The notes under the pieces were generated by a model. The model was not told the origin of the DNA. It was given only the letters and a program-made list of their open reading frames with translations, and searched no databases. A stretch of 64,000 nt of DNA from Linyphia triangularis (Eukaryota; Arthropoda; Arachnida; Araneae; Linyphiidae): positions 806,001-870,000 of the forward strand of contig OZ021722.1 in NCBI GenBank assembly GCA_963978545.1, read 5' to 3'. Position numbers and translations under genes: made by a program. Positions 24,802 through 36,624 of this stretch are shown in pieces; within the stretch, counting starts at the first letter, position 1; every line of letters begins with the position of its first letter.

Positions 24802-26057
24802 CAGGGGTCAAAGTGACAAAATAAGAATATATAGGATTTTTTCAAAAAAAATATAGGACAATATAAAACATCAAATAACTGCACACAGTTGCTACTGAAC
24901 TTCAAAATTAACTCTTTATAGATTTATATACTCGTTATATTGAATTTAAGAGAATAGAAAACACACCTTTAAAAGAAAGAAATCGCCTGATCCTGAATAC
25001 GTGATCAAATATTGCATCAATATTCCATCCCTAAATCAAGTTTTATTAATTACATTATTTGCAATCATGAGTCTTTTGCTTCCAGCATTTTTAACTGATC
25101 CAATTTCTTTAAGTATTTTCTTTTTATCCCTGTTTGCAGTCTTTTGTTGATTCAAATTTACTGTTCAGTGTCGGCTGGATTGGCGGCGAAAAGTGGGAGA
25201 TTTATCGCCGAATGTGGCAAACCTGGCACTTGGTTTTAAAGCAACCCTAGTGATCGTTTGGATTTGACAACACAACGTATTAATGTAATTTTCAATTTTG
25301 GCGACTTTTATGAAAAAATCGTGGCTAATATTCCGAATCCAGTACGAATTCTGCGCCAAGGCGATTTTTGCCAAAAAATGGCGGCCCTGCCATTTTTTTT
25401 TAGAACAAGATGGCCTATGGTTGCCATAATTTGGAGCGGTTTGATGAAAACAATTCGTGGTGCAGAATCCGTACAGGATTCGGAATAAAAAAATCGGCAT
25501 TCGACATTATACAGTAAATATTAACCCTTTTGTTTCCTTCATCAATTATTGACTGAGCACTCAAAATGTTCTTTAGTAGTCCTGCAAGTCAATCCCAAGT
25601 TGTTTTTACCCGTTTTTCCCGAGGCAGAGTTTTGTTGTTGCATCTCTCTCTACATTATGGCCAATTAATTTATTACGTTGGAGGAGAAATCAGATCAGAA
25701 ATTCAAATCCGATTGTTATGGAAATGTTCACATGTTTACAATTCCCGCCGGTCCCGTAGAGTTGAGTTGTAGGTTATGCAGCACGTGACGTCACAAGAGA
25801 TAAAACGTCGCGCCGCCGTTACAAACATCGTTTTTGTCAGGTCTTTTTCACCTACAATCGCGCCACAGAATCCGAAATATTAAAAAATGGCAACAAACGG
25901 AGCCGTTATTACGAATTCGAAGAAAATATAGATCGAATCAATGTAGAAATATAGGATATATAGGACAATTGCAAAATATAGGACAATATAGGACGTTTTT
26001 ACCGATTTTTAAAAAAATATAGGATTTATAGGACATATAGGACGTCTGCGACCCCTG
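24802..26057. mobile_element. Possible hAT-like DNA transposon with CAGGGGTC ends
   Basis: Left end CAGGGGTC and right end GACCCCTG are inverted, with several ATATAGGACA sub-terminal repeats near both ends. Flanks share TTAATT, but not a clean 8-bp duplication. An internal part rich in GGCGA and TTCGGAAT motifs has a 111-codon minus-strand frame with no recognisable domain. Confidence 0.4.
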
Positions 26058-26094
26058 TTAATTGGAAGTGAAATAAAAAGCGTGCGAGAGTTAC

Positions 26095-26243
26095 CGACTA
26101 TCCTGAGGACTATGGTGTTGTTGACTTCTCCGAACTTGTTCCTCGCTGAGCAAGTGTAGGATCCGCCGTCATTTCGGTGAGTGGAGAGGATGGTGAACTG
26201 GGCGATCAGTCCAGTGGCGGAGAGCTCCTCGTTCAGCTGCACC
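26095..26243 (-). CDS. sDscam: sDscam constant exon: Ig3, second half
   Basis: The exon is 149 bp, phase 2 in and phase 1 out. It carries the D to G strands of Ig3: LIAQFTILSTHRNDGGSYTC with the D-x-G-x-Y-x-C signature (here DGGSYTC), then SARNKFGEVNNTIVLRIV. Acceptor is TGTTGCAG and donor GTAACTC. The domain corresponds to Dscam Ig9. Confidence 0.94.
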
Positions 26244-26312
26244 CTGCAACATCAACACCTTTTATATACAACATTACTCTTGAGCCTTGAGCTGTACGAT
26301 GGACCTTTCCGA

Positions 26313-26560
26313 TATATACTAAACTTCAACTTAACTAGACATCACTTAGACGATAGATCGTCACAGTGCTCATTGGTATTTAATCCATTTTGGCGGAGTG
26401 AAGACATAATTCTCATCAAACCTTAGAGCCATTTGTTCTCTATAGGGTTGTGGTTTGGGGAACATTATGCTTTCACGCCGCCAAAATGGATTAAATACCT
26501 ATGAGCACTGTGACGATCTATCGTCTAAGTGATGTCTGGTTAAGTTGAAGTTTAGTATAG
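26313..26560. mobile_element. Fold-back MITE, family M1, copy 2
   Basis: Arms TATACTAAACTTCAACTTAA and TTAAGTTGAAGTTTAGTATA are perfectly inverted. The inner arms CGATAGATCGTCACAGTGC and GCACTGTGACGATCTATCG also pair. It begins 71 bp upstream of the Ig3 second exon in gene sense. Confidence 0.88.
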
Positions 26561-26671
26561 TTCCGGATGAATCGGAACTTTTATACTAATATCGATAACC
26601 TGTGTCGTATTAAACTTAAATATATGTTGATCACAAAAAGAAAACAAGGGCTTTTTAATTTTAATTAATAT

Positions 26672-27408
26672 TGTTGCGTGGATGGGTTCGAAAGATTTGA
26701 AGCCAAAGCAGATCCAAACTTGCAGAAATTTATTCCGTTGTAAGTCTTCGCAGATTCCTTTACAACTCAAGAACTTCTCGTTCTAGTAGACTCAATACAG
26801 CTCTTTTCACAACAATAGAGTACAAAACAGAAGTAAAAAACTTGACAACACAACTGCTAAAATCGCTGCAAAAGAAAATGCAATACAGCTCACTTTCGGA
26901 ACTCTCTGAATACTCGCTGAGAGACAGCTAACTCAGTATCTCAACTCAGTAATTTCAGTGAACTAACGGACTCAACTAATTCTACTCACGGCCGGTCTTA
27001 TATAGGAGTCAATACTTCGTGAATCTTCTAGAGATAGATATTTGAACTTTCCAGATCGTAGTCGAAAAGTCCTATACATGTACATGGGGACCGAAAATGT
27101 CGCCAAGTTTGGCGACATTTAACGATTTCTCGTCAAATTTGGAGACAAAAATTAGTCACCAAAACCATAGCCAACTTGGCTCTATCTCGCCAATTTGGCG
27201 AGATTGCCATTACCATAATGTTAAATGCCCTGCTCCTTGTAGAACTCGCTTCCCAGCGTTAACTCTGTAAAACTCGTTATCAAGCATTAAGACCCATATT
27301 GCAGGGAAGCCAACTTAAGACGAAATATTGCACTGCCTTGTACATAAATTTTCCTATTTACAAAATTAACACTACGAAATATTTACAAATATACAAAAAT
27401 TCGTAACA
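26672..27408. mobile_element. Possible solo LTR
   Basis: Starts TGTTGCG and ends CGTAACA, a short TG...CA inverted terminus. It is flanked by a 4-bp repeat ATAT (26668-26671 and 27409-27412) and contains a TTATATAGGAG promoter-like motif near 26998. No internal retroviral or retrotransposon coding region is present. The call rests on ends and target repeat only. Confidence 0.4.
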
Positions 27409-27764
27409 ATATTTTACTTTTCTAACCACGGATACTATAAGAGTTTTATCAAATCGGCCACGCATCGTTCCAATCAGTCAATCAGGGTGAATTATAATCT
27501 GCTCACTCATCGTTGTAGCGTATCCAATGAGTTCTGTCTCAATGCATAGTAAAACAAAGTACTTTCTGAACACTTTAAAGGAACAGTGCAAAACAGAGCA
27601 AACACAGCAGTGCGAAACACAGCAAAAGGCATCGCTCTGTTCATCGTAACCTTTCAATTAGATTCTGGATGACTTAGCTACAATGAAGATTAAGACAAAT
27701 TTAAATCTTTACTACAGGTACTATTTACAAAAGGAGGGTCTACGTAAAAGACTCCTTACAGTCC

Positions 27765-28529
27765 GAGAGGCGACTGCAATTTTTGGACCCCATTGAACAT
27801 CATTCTGAATTTTTTTTATAGAAATTGGAAAAAAGTGAGTAGATTACGAATATATTGGTCTGCCGTGGCAAAAATGGCCGAAACTGATCAAAAATCGACT
27901 TGGAATGAGTTGAACTAAAATCCGATTGCCAAATATGTCATAACTTGCCAAAAAGAGAACAAACTTTTTCGTCTGGCAACCCACTGCATTTTGATTTTGA
28001 ATGAGAAAAAGCGCAAACGATTTCTGATCTCTGGCTAGGAAAACTTGGTATCTCTTAAAAGTAAGCCAAATTGGCGACATCAGTTACGTCATCACCCTAT
28101 TAGCACACATCCTCCCAGGGAGGTCCCTAGGAAGTCATCAGTCATCCCCGGGACTACGAATGACTTCCCAGGTACCTCCCTGGGAGGATGTGTGCTATTA
28201 GGGCAGTGACGTGATGTTTATTGCCAACTTGGCTCTCTTTTAATAGATGCAAGTAAGCCATAGCCACACATCAGAATCATCTGTAACCTTCTTAATTGAA
28301 AATTAAAGAGTGAGGGTTACCAAATAAAAAAAAAATGATCATTATTTGGTAAGTTATGGCGCATTTGGCAATTGGATTTAGTTCAACTTATTAAAAGTCG
28401 ATTTTTGATCAGTTTTGGCCATTTTTGTCTCGGCAGACCAGTGGATTCGTAATCTACTCACGTTTCTCCAATTTCTATAAAAAATTCAGAATGATGTTCG
28501 ATGGGGTCCAAAAATTGCAGTCGCCTCTC
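27765..28529. mobile_element. Fold-back element with arms of about 200 bp and a nested palindrome
   Basis: GAGAGGCGACTGCAATTTTT at the left is inverted as AAAAATTGCAGTCGCCTCTC at the right. The arms pair for about 200 bp each (about 27765-27965 and 28330-28529). The central loop holds an independent palindrome at 28095-28203. No transposase frame was recognised. Confidence 0.8.
28095..28203. repeat. Nested 109-bp palindrome
   Basis: CCCTATTAGCACACATCCTC at the left and GAGGATGTGTGCTATTAGGG at the right are perfect inverted repeats. They are separated by further pairing arms (CCCAGGGAGGT and ACCTCCCTGGG). Probably a separate small MITE inserted in the larger fold-back. Confidence 0.85.
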
Positions 28530-28680
28530 AGTCTATTACATGGCAAAAATCCAGTTCAAACTCAAGCAACATGAAAATGGTGTCGTTATTCGAATATCAT
28601 CTATACTACTCTCGAGATCAGTTGTATTTCTTCAGTTGCTTTGTAATCTTTTCTTGCCGTTTGTTCCTATCTAGTAGTTG

Positions 28681-29041
28681 TACACTGCAAAATTGAAATG
28701 CCTTAAAATAAGACACAATAGTGGCACTGGACCCAGACGCCAAATGGAGTCTTAATTTTTAAGGTATTTGTAATGTTTGATACTGGGGCCATTTTTAAAC
28801 AGCTGGCTGAAATGTCTGAATGGATTGTCTATATCTTTATTCACACTGGTAGAGATTTCCAACAGTTTGGTTTGAAATCTTTACCAGTGTGATGTGCACT
28901 ATGACGATACTACTCTTTGTTAATTACATTTCATTTGGAATTTATATAAGCACTAAAAATACTCGGTGTCTAAAATTAAGATTCCCTTTGGCCATCTGAC
29001 ACTTTTGTGTCTTATTTTATGATATTTCAATTTGTAGTGTA
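28681..29041. mobile_element. Fold-back MITE, family M4, copy 1
   Basis: TACACTGCAAAATTGAAAT and the closing ATTTCAATTTGTAGTGTA are inverted termini. Inner arms around CACACTGGTAGAGATTTC also pair. A related inverted copy lies near 50000-50215 in the cassette E intron. Confidence 0.75.
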
Positions 29042-30053
29042 TCACTAATCTGGTTGTATCAGTTTACTCGTAACAGATTATAATTAAAATTATGATGAAC
29101 TCAGTAGTTATGATTTTTCAGCTACATCATAACATAATGCACCTTATAACACCGACATCCGTAAAACGTCCGTGTCCCGTACTTCAGTGACTAATAAACG
29201 TGTTTTGACCTAGTTAATATAATTATTTTTCCATGTGACTTCACCAAAAAACAAATTTTGTATAAAACGTAACTAATAGATTCATCATGATTTTGCGATT
29301 CTAATCCATTTAAAAGAAAAAAGAAGATAGAAAAATATCAGTCATCCAGATAATGGACGATTCTCGCATTTTTTATAATTTTTTTTTTTTTTAAATTTAA
29401 TTCTAAATAATTCGAAAAAGCCATCAATACTAAAATTTCCACGCTTCTTTTAATTTTTTTAATTTGCAATTCAATTTCGGTGAAAAATGTCGCATGACGT
29501 CACTTCATCCGAAATACCTCCGTAGACAACTACTAATTGGAAATCTCACGATAATCGAGGGGCGTGTTTACCAACAAAACAACTCCGGGGGTTCCTAGAA
29601 TGACTCTTAATGATCAAATTTCGTCGAAATTGCGGTGAAGTGAGAGCTGATTTCAGCTGGAAGCGTTGCGAATAACCGGTCCTATGATGTCACGTGTCCC
29701 TCGAATTAACGGAAGGATGTCGTGACGTCACAGCCGATAGCTGGTCGTTTTTGGCGGGATGGTAAATTGAGGTTTTTTGGGGCATTTTCTTTTCTTAATA
29801 TTTAAATAACTAATTTTTTAAAAGAGCTTTCTTTTGAATATTTGGAATCAGAAAGAAAAACTGTTCATAATTGTTGTTAATGTTATTAATTTCACTCGTT
29901 TTAAAAAAAATGCGGGAATTGTACATTACCCAGGAAATAAAGGATTACTTAAGTTAGCCCTAGACGTATGTAATTATCTTGTAAAGCTCCCCATCACAAA
30001 AAATAAAACTGCAGTTTTTTACCACTGAGATACTTCTAAAATGGAATGTGTAC

Positions 30054-30195
30054 CTGCCCGTAGTCTGCAGTTGTATCCCGTTCTTGTGCCACGCAGTGAT
30101 GAGTGGCTGATCTCCTTCGGCCTCGCATACCAGGGTGGTGGACTCGGACTTGCGGGCGCTCTTCACTCTTGAAGCGGAAGAGATGCGGGGAGGAG
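30054..30195 (-). CDS. sDscam: sDscam constant exon: Ig3, first half
   Basis: The exon is 142 bp, phase 1 in and phase 2 out, with acceptor TGTTGTGCAG and donor GTACACAT. It encodes PPRISSASRVKSARKSE, then STTLVCEAEGDQPLITAWHKNG. The B-strand Cys and C-strand Trp of an I-set Ig domain are both present at normal spacing. It joins the second half through a split Arg codon. Confidence 0.93.
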
Positions 30196-30238
30196 CTGCA
30201 CAACACACACACACATTACATTATATATAGTCTTTATT

Positions 30239-31722
30239 ACATACCTGCCAACATTGGCATTTTCAAATTAGTACAATTTTTACGGAACAAATATTTGCAT
30301 TCCTATGAAAGTCAAATAGCGACAATATTTATGAATGTAATATAGAAATAATAGTAATTCTATAACAAATGCACACACAAAAAAAAAATAAAAAAAATCG
30401 CAGAATATTAAATTGCTCTCAAATATAACAAATTGTTACATTTTAGCACAAAATAGAAATTATAAAATAAAAAACTAACTTGGATTTAAAAATAAATCAA
30501 ATTTAAACTTTACTATGAAATCTCTGATGAGGTTTAAGATTTAGTCTACATTACACCTAAATAAAACATGCTTTATGACACAAAAACTCTAGTGAAACAT
30601 ACAATGAGTTGGTGGTATTCAAAGTGTTTAATCACACGCACAAATATCAATTATGCAGGCTTTCGAATTCTTATTATTACATTTGATGTTGTCACTGTGC
30701 TTTTAGAATTGATATGAACTTCGACATCAGTAAATCCTCCATGAGAAATCTTAATATCAGATGCATAGATAGAGCAGAATGTAAAATTTGTTTCTTTGTT
30801 TGAATTTCTGATGATTAGAAGTAAACCGCTTGGTTTGAAGTAAACTCCAAAAAAAACTTGATATTTTCTGGAATCTTACACCAGGATTGTTTAATTTGGA
30901 TATTTTAAAATAAATAATTAAGACTAACAAAGAAGCTGAAAACCGAAAGTGCTTTAATCTCTAAAGTCCGAGAAAACGAAACAGTCGTTCGGCGAGTGCC
31001 GCCAAAACAATTGAAAACGGCGGCGTCGCGATTTAGTGCGCAGCGTTGGAGTACGGTCCAAAAGAAAAAAGAAAAAAAAAAAAAAAAAAAACTAAAGCAC
31101 TTTCAGTTTTCTACTTTATTAATATCTAAAGTTCGAGACAACGAAACAGTTGCTTGTTTCGCCAAATCCCGTCGGCAACACAGATGAAAACAATGAATTT
31201 CCGGCGCCGCGCTTAAGTGCTTTTATTATATACGCGCAACATTATTGTACGGTCCAAACAGAAGGAAGAACCAAAATCTAAAGCATTTTTGGTTTTCAGA
31301 TTCTTTGTTAATCTCTTAAGTCTGAGGAAAAGCAATAGTTGTTTGGTTCGCCAGGTCCCGTTGGCAACACAAATGAAAACAGTGCATCCCCGGGGCCGTG
31401 GTTTAGTGCTATTATTTACGCGCAAGTCCAGTACTATTATTACGTTTTGGAGTCCAGTCCAAAAGAAAGTAGAATTAAAAAACTAAAGCACTTTCGGTTT
31501 TCTGCTTCTTTATTAACTTGTAAAGCCCGAAAAATCGAAGCAGTGGTTTGGTTTGCCAAATGTAGTCGGCAACAGAAAAGAAAACAATGCATCCTCGCCA
31601 ACGCGCTTTAGTGCTGAACATATGCGCAATCTTGGAGTGTGAATAAATGTTTTGATTGACGCGGCAGCTTTGGAAAATCGTTTCGGTTTCGTTGTTGTCT
31701 TGAAAAAATATTTAAAAAAAAA

Positions 31723-31756
<34 letters not shown>

Positions 31757-31880
31757 GGTTTTAGGGAAAAACGAAAATTACAGTGAAATCCGTACGATTT
31801 TTTTAGCTGTTCGTACACCCGTACAAAATAGTAAAAATCCGTACATTGTACGGATGATTCGTACAAGTTGGCAGGTATGT
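30239..31880. mobile_element. DNA transposon, non-autonomous, with four internal tandem repeats
   Basis: Ends ACATACCTGCCAAC and GTTGGCAGGTATGT are perfect 14-bp inverted repeats, flanked by TATT on both sides. From about 30933 to 31640 it holds four diverged units of about 175-190 bp, each starting near TAAAGCACTTTCGGTTTTC and containing CGTCGGCAACA and a TACGGTCCAAA-like motif. No transposase was recognised. Confidence 0.65.
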
Positions 31881-32071
31881 TATTATACAGAGCCACTCCA
31901 GTTGCCACAGTTACAGACGTTAAGACAAGCCACTCTAAGCGAAACATCGAGCTTATTACACTGGGCTACAGCTGTGGCTCAGTATATTCAGCTCCATAGG
32001 ATTGCATGTTTCGCTTAGAGTGGCTTGTCTGAGCGACAGAAGTTTGCCACTCGAGTGGCTCTGTATAATAA
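31880..32071. mobile_element. GCCAC fold-back MITE
   Basis: TTATTATACAGAGCCACTC and GAGTGGCTCTGTATAATAA are inverted ends. Inner arms AAGCCACTCTAAGCGAAACAT and ATGTTTCGCTTAGAGTGGCTT are also near-perfect. It abuts the right end of the 30239-31880 transposon. Confidence 0.8.
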
Positions 32072-33003
32072 GGCCCTTATTATAAAAACTGTCAATTTAA
32101 TTTTGATATACAAATTTTGTATGTATAACTATAAATCTTTATTGGGTAGATGAAGAGAGGCGGCCAGACTGAAAGGGCTGTTCCTAGTTAATCTTTGATG
32201 ATTACTCCAGCTGTTAAGATACATGGAGGTCTTGTTGCAGAGGCCGTAACTAGAGAGTTTATTATAGTATTTAACAAGACCAGCTCTAGTATGGAGCGGC
32301 TGCAAATCGGCTTCATAAAGAAGAAGGACAGCTATGTCTCAAACCGGTGATAATCCGGGCAGCACTTAATTGAAATTGTTCTAACTTCTTAAGGTTAGTT
32401 TTGGAAACTATAAATTGGGAAACCATACTCAAGTATAGGTCGAATAAATATGTTGTTCTAAGTGTTGTTGCGTCGGCTCAACAACAACATAAATCTTAAT
32501 GAGAAGTGGTAGAGTATAAATATTCAGCCAGAGTGTGTACACACTCGCTCTCTCTCTTTGTGGGTGCAGAGAACTTGTACTAAGCTTGTGCACCTCATCT
32601 GTAAATATTCATCATCTGAATTAAATGCAGTTATTTTATCACGAAGCTTGTTTCAACTTCTTTATTATGAGTTCAAATCTCGTCGAAAAGATAACAGTTA
32701 TCACCGAAAAAAAGAAATCCTTCTTTCACAATTAGTATTAGCCTGAAAAAAAAATGGATGTTTGATATTGGTAGGTATATTTTGGGACACCACTGAAAAG
32801 TAGTAGCTACATTTAAATTGCTGCGCTACGGTCAATGCTCATTTTCAGATCCTACGATTATAGGATTCTGCTTATAGACCATGTCCTTTATGTGACCTCA
32901 TAAATAAAAATTCAACAACTGGAGACACAACGGTGCCAGTACAAACCACAATCCATAATGTAATCAAGGGTAATAACATTCTCGGTTTGATATTGTAGGT
33001 ATA

Positions 33004-33403
33004 CAGGGTGGCCATAAAGAAACTTTGCCTTTATATGGACTTCTAGCTTCCGTTCCGTTCAACAGATCTAGATGAGAATTCAGTTATAGTTATTCAGAGG
33101 TATGAGCAGTTTTTTGTGCGTCCATAACGCGTCCGTTTTTTGTGATACACGAACCATTCCAAAGCTCCTTAGTGTTTTCCATGCGGTGAGCATTTTGCGA
33201 CAGGATAAAGTAGGTGTTGCCATTCGAAAATTTCGAGATTCTGCAACTATAACCATAAGTGTGAGCGCCATTTTGTTGCCATTCACAGAATCCTGAGCTC
33301 ATACTCTGAATAACTACACCTGAAATCCCATCTGTTGAATGGAACGGCGGCTGTTGGTCCATATATCGGCTAAGTGTTTTTTTTTTATGACCATTGACCA
33401 CCC
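33004..33403. mobile_element. Tc1/mariner-type MITE
   Basis: A 400-bp element with ends CAGGGTGGCCAT and ATGGTCAATGGTGG-like sequence running into CCACCCTG, flanked by TA on both sides as in Tc1/mariner insertions. Frames of 60-100 codons inside match no domain I recognise. Confidence 0.6.
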
Positions 33404-33498
33404 TGTATTTAGGGACACTGCTGAGCTACATACCAAGTAGTAGCTGCATACAAAGTTGTTTCGTATGGAGAAGTGTTATATGCAAAAACACAACTCAC

Positions 33499-33672
33499 CT
33501 TTGACGTCAAGCCGCGCTGACTTTGCAATGCTCTCTCCGACCCCGTTCTCCGCTTGACACGTGTAAACCCCTTCGTCTCCTTTCTCGATGCGCTTGAACA
33601 GAAGGGATCCGTTCTCGGCCACACGCCATCTCGAAGAGTCAGACAACGCTACTTCCACACCACCGCCGTCAT
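33499..33672 (-). CDS. sDscam: sDscam constant exon: Ig2, second half
   Basis: The exon is 174 bp, phase 1/1. It encodes DDGGGVEVALSDSSRW, then ENGSLLFKRIEKGDEGVYTC with the Ig F-strand D-E-G-x-Y-x-C signature, and QAENGVGESIAKSARLDVK. Acceptor is TGTTTTCAG and donor GTGAGTTG. The NG-S/T-L-L motif and QA-NGVG turn resemble Dscam Ig8. Confidence 0.94.
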
Positions 33673-33880
33673 CTGAAAACACAAGTCAAGGTAACTACGT
33701 TCCTAAGGATGTAATAATAATAATATACCCTCCCCCCCAAAAAAAAAGTTTTTAATGTTAATCCTTTATATTCCATTGCCAGTTTTTATATGCATTAACA
33801 TAGTGCCAAATCTTTAACCAACGTGTGCTTGATTGCTTGATGGTGTTGTCATCTACTTTTAAATATTTAAAACATACCTA

Positions 33881-34065
33881 AAGCTTGGCGTCCACTATCG
33901 CTGAGCAGAGCAGAGCAGAGCGGACAAGAGCCAATTACAAGGCTGCCAATGTCTATTATAGCACGAGCCGCGTGCTACAATGGACGTTGACAGTCTTGTA
34001 ATTGGCTCTAATCTAATCCACTCCACTCTGATCTGCTCTGCTCAGTGATAGTGGATGCCAAGCTT
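33881..34065. mobile_element. Fold-back MITE, family M3, copy 1
   Basis: AAGCTTGGCGTCCACTATC at the left is inverted as GATAGTGGATGCCAAGCTT at the right. Next inward, AGAGCCAATTACAAG and CTTGTAATTGGCTCT pair. Copy 2 lies at 45215-45393. Confidence 0.85.
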
Positions 34066-34425
34066 AAGAGTAAAATATGCGGTAAACTACTTTTCAAAAT
34101 TTATTTATGAATGTGAATTTATGCATTCACGTCCAATTATCTTTTATTTATTCTGATTAGTATAGCAATTTTGGCAACAGGAAAGAGTATGAACAATGAT
34201 CTGTTAAATAAGATTAGTGTTACAAACCGATTATGAAAACCTGTGTAAAAGCAACCTTTTAGTGACAACGACAGCCCCCTCCCCAAAAAAATGGTAAAAC
34301 GCATTGTCATCGATAGGATTTAAAAAGAAAGAAGTCTATAAATTAGTCTTATCTTACGTTATACGTTAAAAAATTACCACTCCAAGGTTTTTTTTTAAAT
34401 GCATTGTTTTTACACTTAGTTATTA

Positions 34426-34675
34426 GGGCCTTATTATACAGAACCACTCGAGTGGCGAACACCGCTTCAGTCGCTCACACAAGCCACTCGAAGAGGCAAT
34501 CCTATAAAGCTTATTATACTGAGCCACTTCTGTGGCAAGAAGTTGCGTCTGTCATTTGATAGTACTCAGACCCTAAGCAAAACATGCAATCCTATAGATC
34601 TTTTTACATTAAGCCACAGGCAGCAGTGACCTGCCGAGCGTTCTCCACAGAAGTGGCTCTGTATGATATAGGCTT
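34426..34675. mobile_element. GCCAC fold-back MITE, longer copy
   Basis: Begins GGGCCTTATTATACAGAACC and ends with an inverted AGTGGCTCTGTATGATATAGG. It has internal TTATACTGAGCCAC arms and appears to be two fold-back units in tandem. Confidence 0.6.
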
Positions 34676-35011
34676 AAGTCAGTAGAAAATACAGTTTGTC
34701 TGTTATTAAACTGACAATGTTCAGAACATCTTGGAGCCAGTTGCAATCAACACACCCTTGTAAGCATACATTTTAATGCATACCTTTGTAAGTATGAAAT
34801 TTTAAAAGCGTACTTTTGAGTTGATGGAGAAATCATCTCTTCAACAACAATAAAAAAGTTTAAATTTTCGCGTACAACTCTTTAAGTACAACAATTTTGT
34901 GACTTACATTTAAAACGTTCCCAACTTTCCCGATAAGTTTTAGCTTATTTAAGTCATTCAAGTGTCATATTTCCTCCCAGTGAACTCTGTGTGTTCCTCC
35001 ATAGTTTAAAT

Positions 35012-35677
35012 TAGGGATGGAACGGATGTGAGTTTTGCCGGATACCGGATTTCGGATATCCGGGGTACCATGTCGACCGGATACGGATATCCGAAACGGA
35101 TTTCACCGGATATCCGGCCGGATATTCGGTCTATATACTAAAAACGATAGTTATACGATATGCTATACGAAAAAAATGGTCATGATATGAGTATCAAGTA
35201 AATTATAATTAGTGGTTAGCGCACCGCACTGCATGCCACAGGTCCATGGTTTGATTCGCGGACTGGGCAAGGTTGACTTAGCTGTTTATACCTGAAAGAA
35301 ATAAACTGAGGAGGACCATGCATGCTTGGGAACTAAACACTGGTGTTCGGCGTCAGAATGACCTTAGAATGAAGTTAGGGATATGCGAAAGCATAGTTCT
35401 CACGAAGGAACTTTTTCGTTTTCTAACTTGACTGCAATTTATGTCCAAGAAAAAAAATTAAAAAAAAAAAAAAAAGTGTAGGATACGGTGTCCCCTTTGT
35501 CGGAAAAAGATCATTATTTTTTGCAAAAAAATATTTTTTGTGGATACCTGGTAGCCGGATATATAGCCGGATATCCGAATAAAATTATCGGATGTCCGGT
35601 ATTTCAAATCGGATATCCGACGGGGTTTCGGATATTGAAAAATCAGCCGGATATGCCGGATATCCGTTCCATCCCTA
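35012..35677. mobile_element. hAT-family element, internally deleted copy of 7845-9858
   Basis: Same inverted termini TAGGGATGGAACGGAT, with an 8-bp target duplication GTTTAAAT (35004-35011 and 35678-35685). It aligns to the left and right ends of the longer copy but lacks the stretch between about 8190 and 9538. That removes the transposase remnant and cuts the nested SINE short. Confidence 0.87.
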
Positions 35678-36504
35678 GTTTAAATTGTATGTTTACCAAA
35701 TTGAAGATATGATTGTTACAGCTCTAAACGACGTCGCTTCAATTAAATTCCCATCTAAAACAGCATTTTCAAAACATTTTCATAATGAGAAATGTTTCGT
35801 TGCTTAAAAGCTCCGATTTTAATCATTAAAAAGTAAATTTTCTTATTATTGCATATGTAGCACTTGTTAGTTATTTTTATCACATATTCCTACAGAGAAC
35901 CGATTCTGATGCCACTTGTAGCCAGTTTTAACGACGACAACTCGTACCAATGAAATGACACATATTAAAAACTCGAACATATCCTCCAATATATCTAATT
36001 TGAAATCCTTACCTCCATGCATATGCATTGGAGCCACCTGATTTTATCATTTGCTATTTTTCCACCAAATTTGAGGATTTAATTATTAAAATTGGTCCTA
36101 AATGCACTGGACTACTGTTAAAGTAGCGAATATAAAAAAAATGACCCTCGCTAGAACTTCAATTTAAGGCGCGTCATATTTTTACGCAAAACTGTTCAGC
36201 TGTTGTCACTAACTGCTGCTGTCGCTTTTGGGTCTGTCATAACACATTTACTATGAAAAGAATGTGTTAGATTTTGCTTGGAAGATAGACATAAACAATA
36301 GAGGTGCAAAGTTAGCTGAAAATGAAACTGGGTTTGTAAATCACGGGTGTCATAGTTAATAACGTGGTTTTCATTTAGTAAGGTCACTTAATGATCGAAT
36401 TTCCTTTAGCGACAACAATGTGACGCCCCTGTTAAAAGTTGCCAGATGTTCGTAATTTATAATAAACGGAATTATAAATAATCTGAACAATAGTGAGTAC
36501 TGAC

Positions 36505-36624
36505 CTCCCTTCTTCCGCCACTGGACTCTTGGCTTCGGGTATCCCCTGGTGAGGCAGTCCAGTTGTCCCCACTTCCCTCCCATCGTGGACAAGTCACGTG
36601 GCTCCTGAACCCACTGCGGAGATA
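36505..36624 (-). CDS. sDscam: sDscam first constant exon: Ig2, first half (common acceptor for all cassettes)
   Basis: The exon is 120 bp, phase 1/1. It encodes SPQWVQEPRDLSTMGGKWG, then LDCLTRGYPKPRVQWRKKG, with the B-strand Cys and C-strand Trp of an I-set domain. PQW-x-EP is typical of Dscam Ig8. Its acceptor, with polypyrimidine tract TCTCCTTGCAG, is the single site to which each alternative Ig1 exon must be spliced. The first codon is split: G from cassettes A-E gives Val, A from cassette F gives Ile. Donor is GTCAGTACTC. Confidence 0.95.

Larger units (their letters stand above)
23810..26094 (-). other. sDscam: Intron between Ig3 and FN1
   Basis: Mostly repeats: a fold-back MITE (24429-24786) and a 1.26-kb possible DNA transposon (24802-26057). 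The 300 bp next to the FN1 exon shows nothing recognisable. Confidence 0.55.
26244..30053 (-). other. sDscam: Intron within Ig3
   Basis: A 3.8-kb intron made largely of mobile elements: M1 fold-back copy 2, a possible solo LTR, a 765-bp inverted repeat with a nested palindrome, and an M4 fold-back. At about 29100-29950 lies an AT-rich repeat with TGACGTCA boxes; its relative flanks the hAT element at 7845-9858. Confidence 0.6.
30196..33498 (-). other. sDscam: Intron between Ig2 and Ig3
   Basis: Contains a 1.64-kb inverted-terminal-repeat transposon with internal tandem repeats (30239-31880), a GCCAC fold-back (31880-32071) and a Tc1/mariner-type MITE (33004-33403). The stretch 32072-33003 shows nothing recognisable. 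Confidence 0.6.
33673..36504 (-). other. sDscam: Intron within Ig2
   Basis: Contains an M3 fold-back (33881-34065), a GCCAC fold-back (34426-34675), the second hAT copy (35012-35677) and a partial M2 fold-back (about 35930-36070). The rest shows nothing recognisable. Confidence 0.6.

Noticed and set aside
24802..26057. Protein-coding gene at 25165-25500
   Set aside because: Frames on both strands are equally long over GGCGA-rich repeat DNA; no domain or codon bias supports coding.
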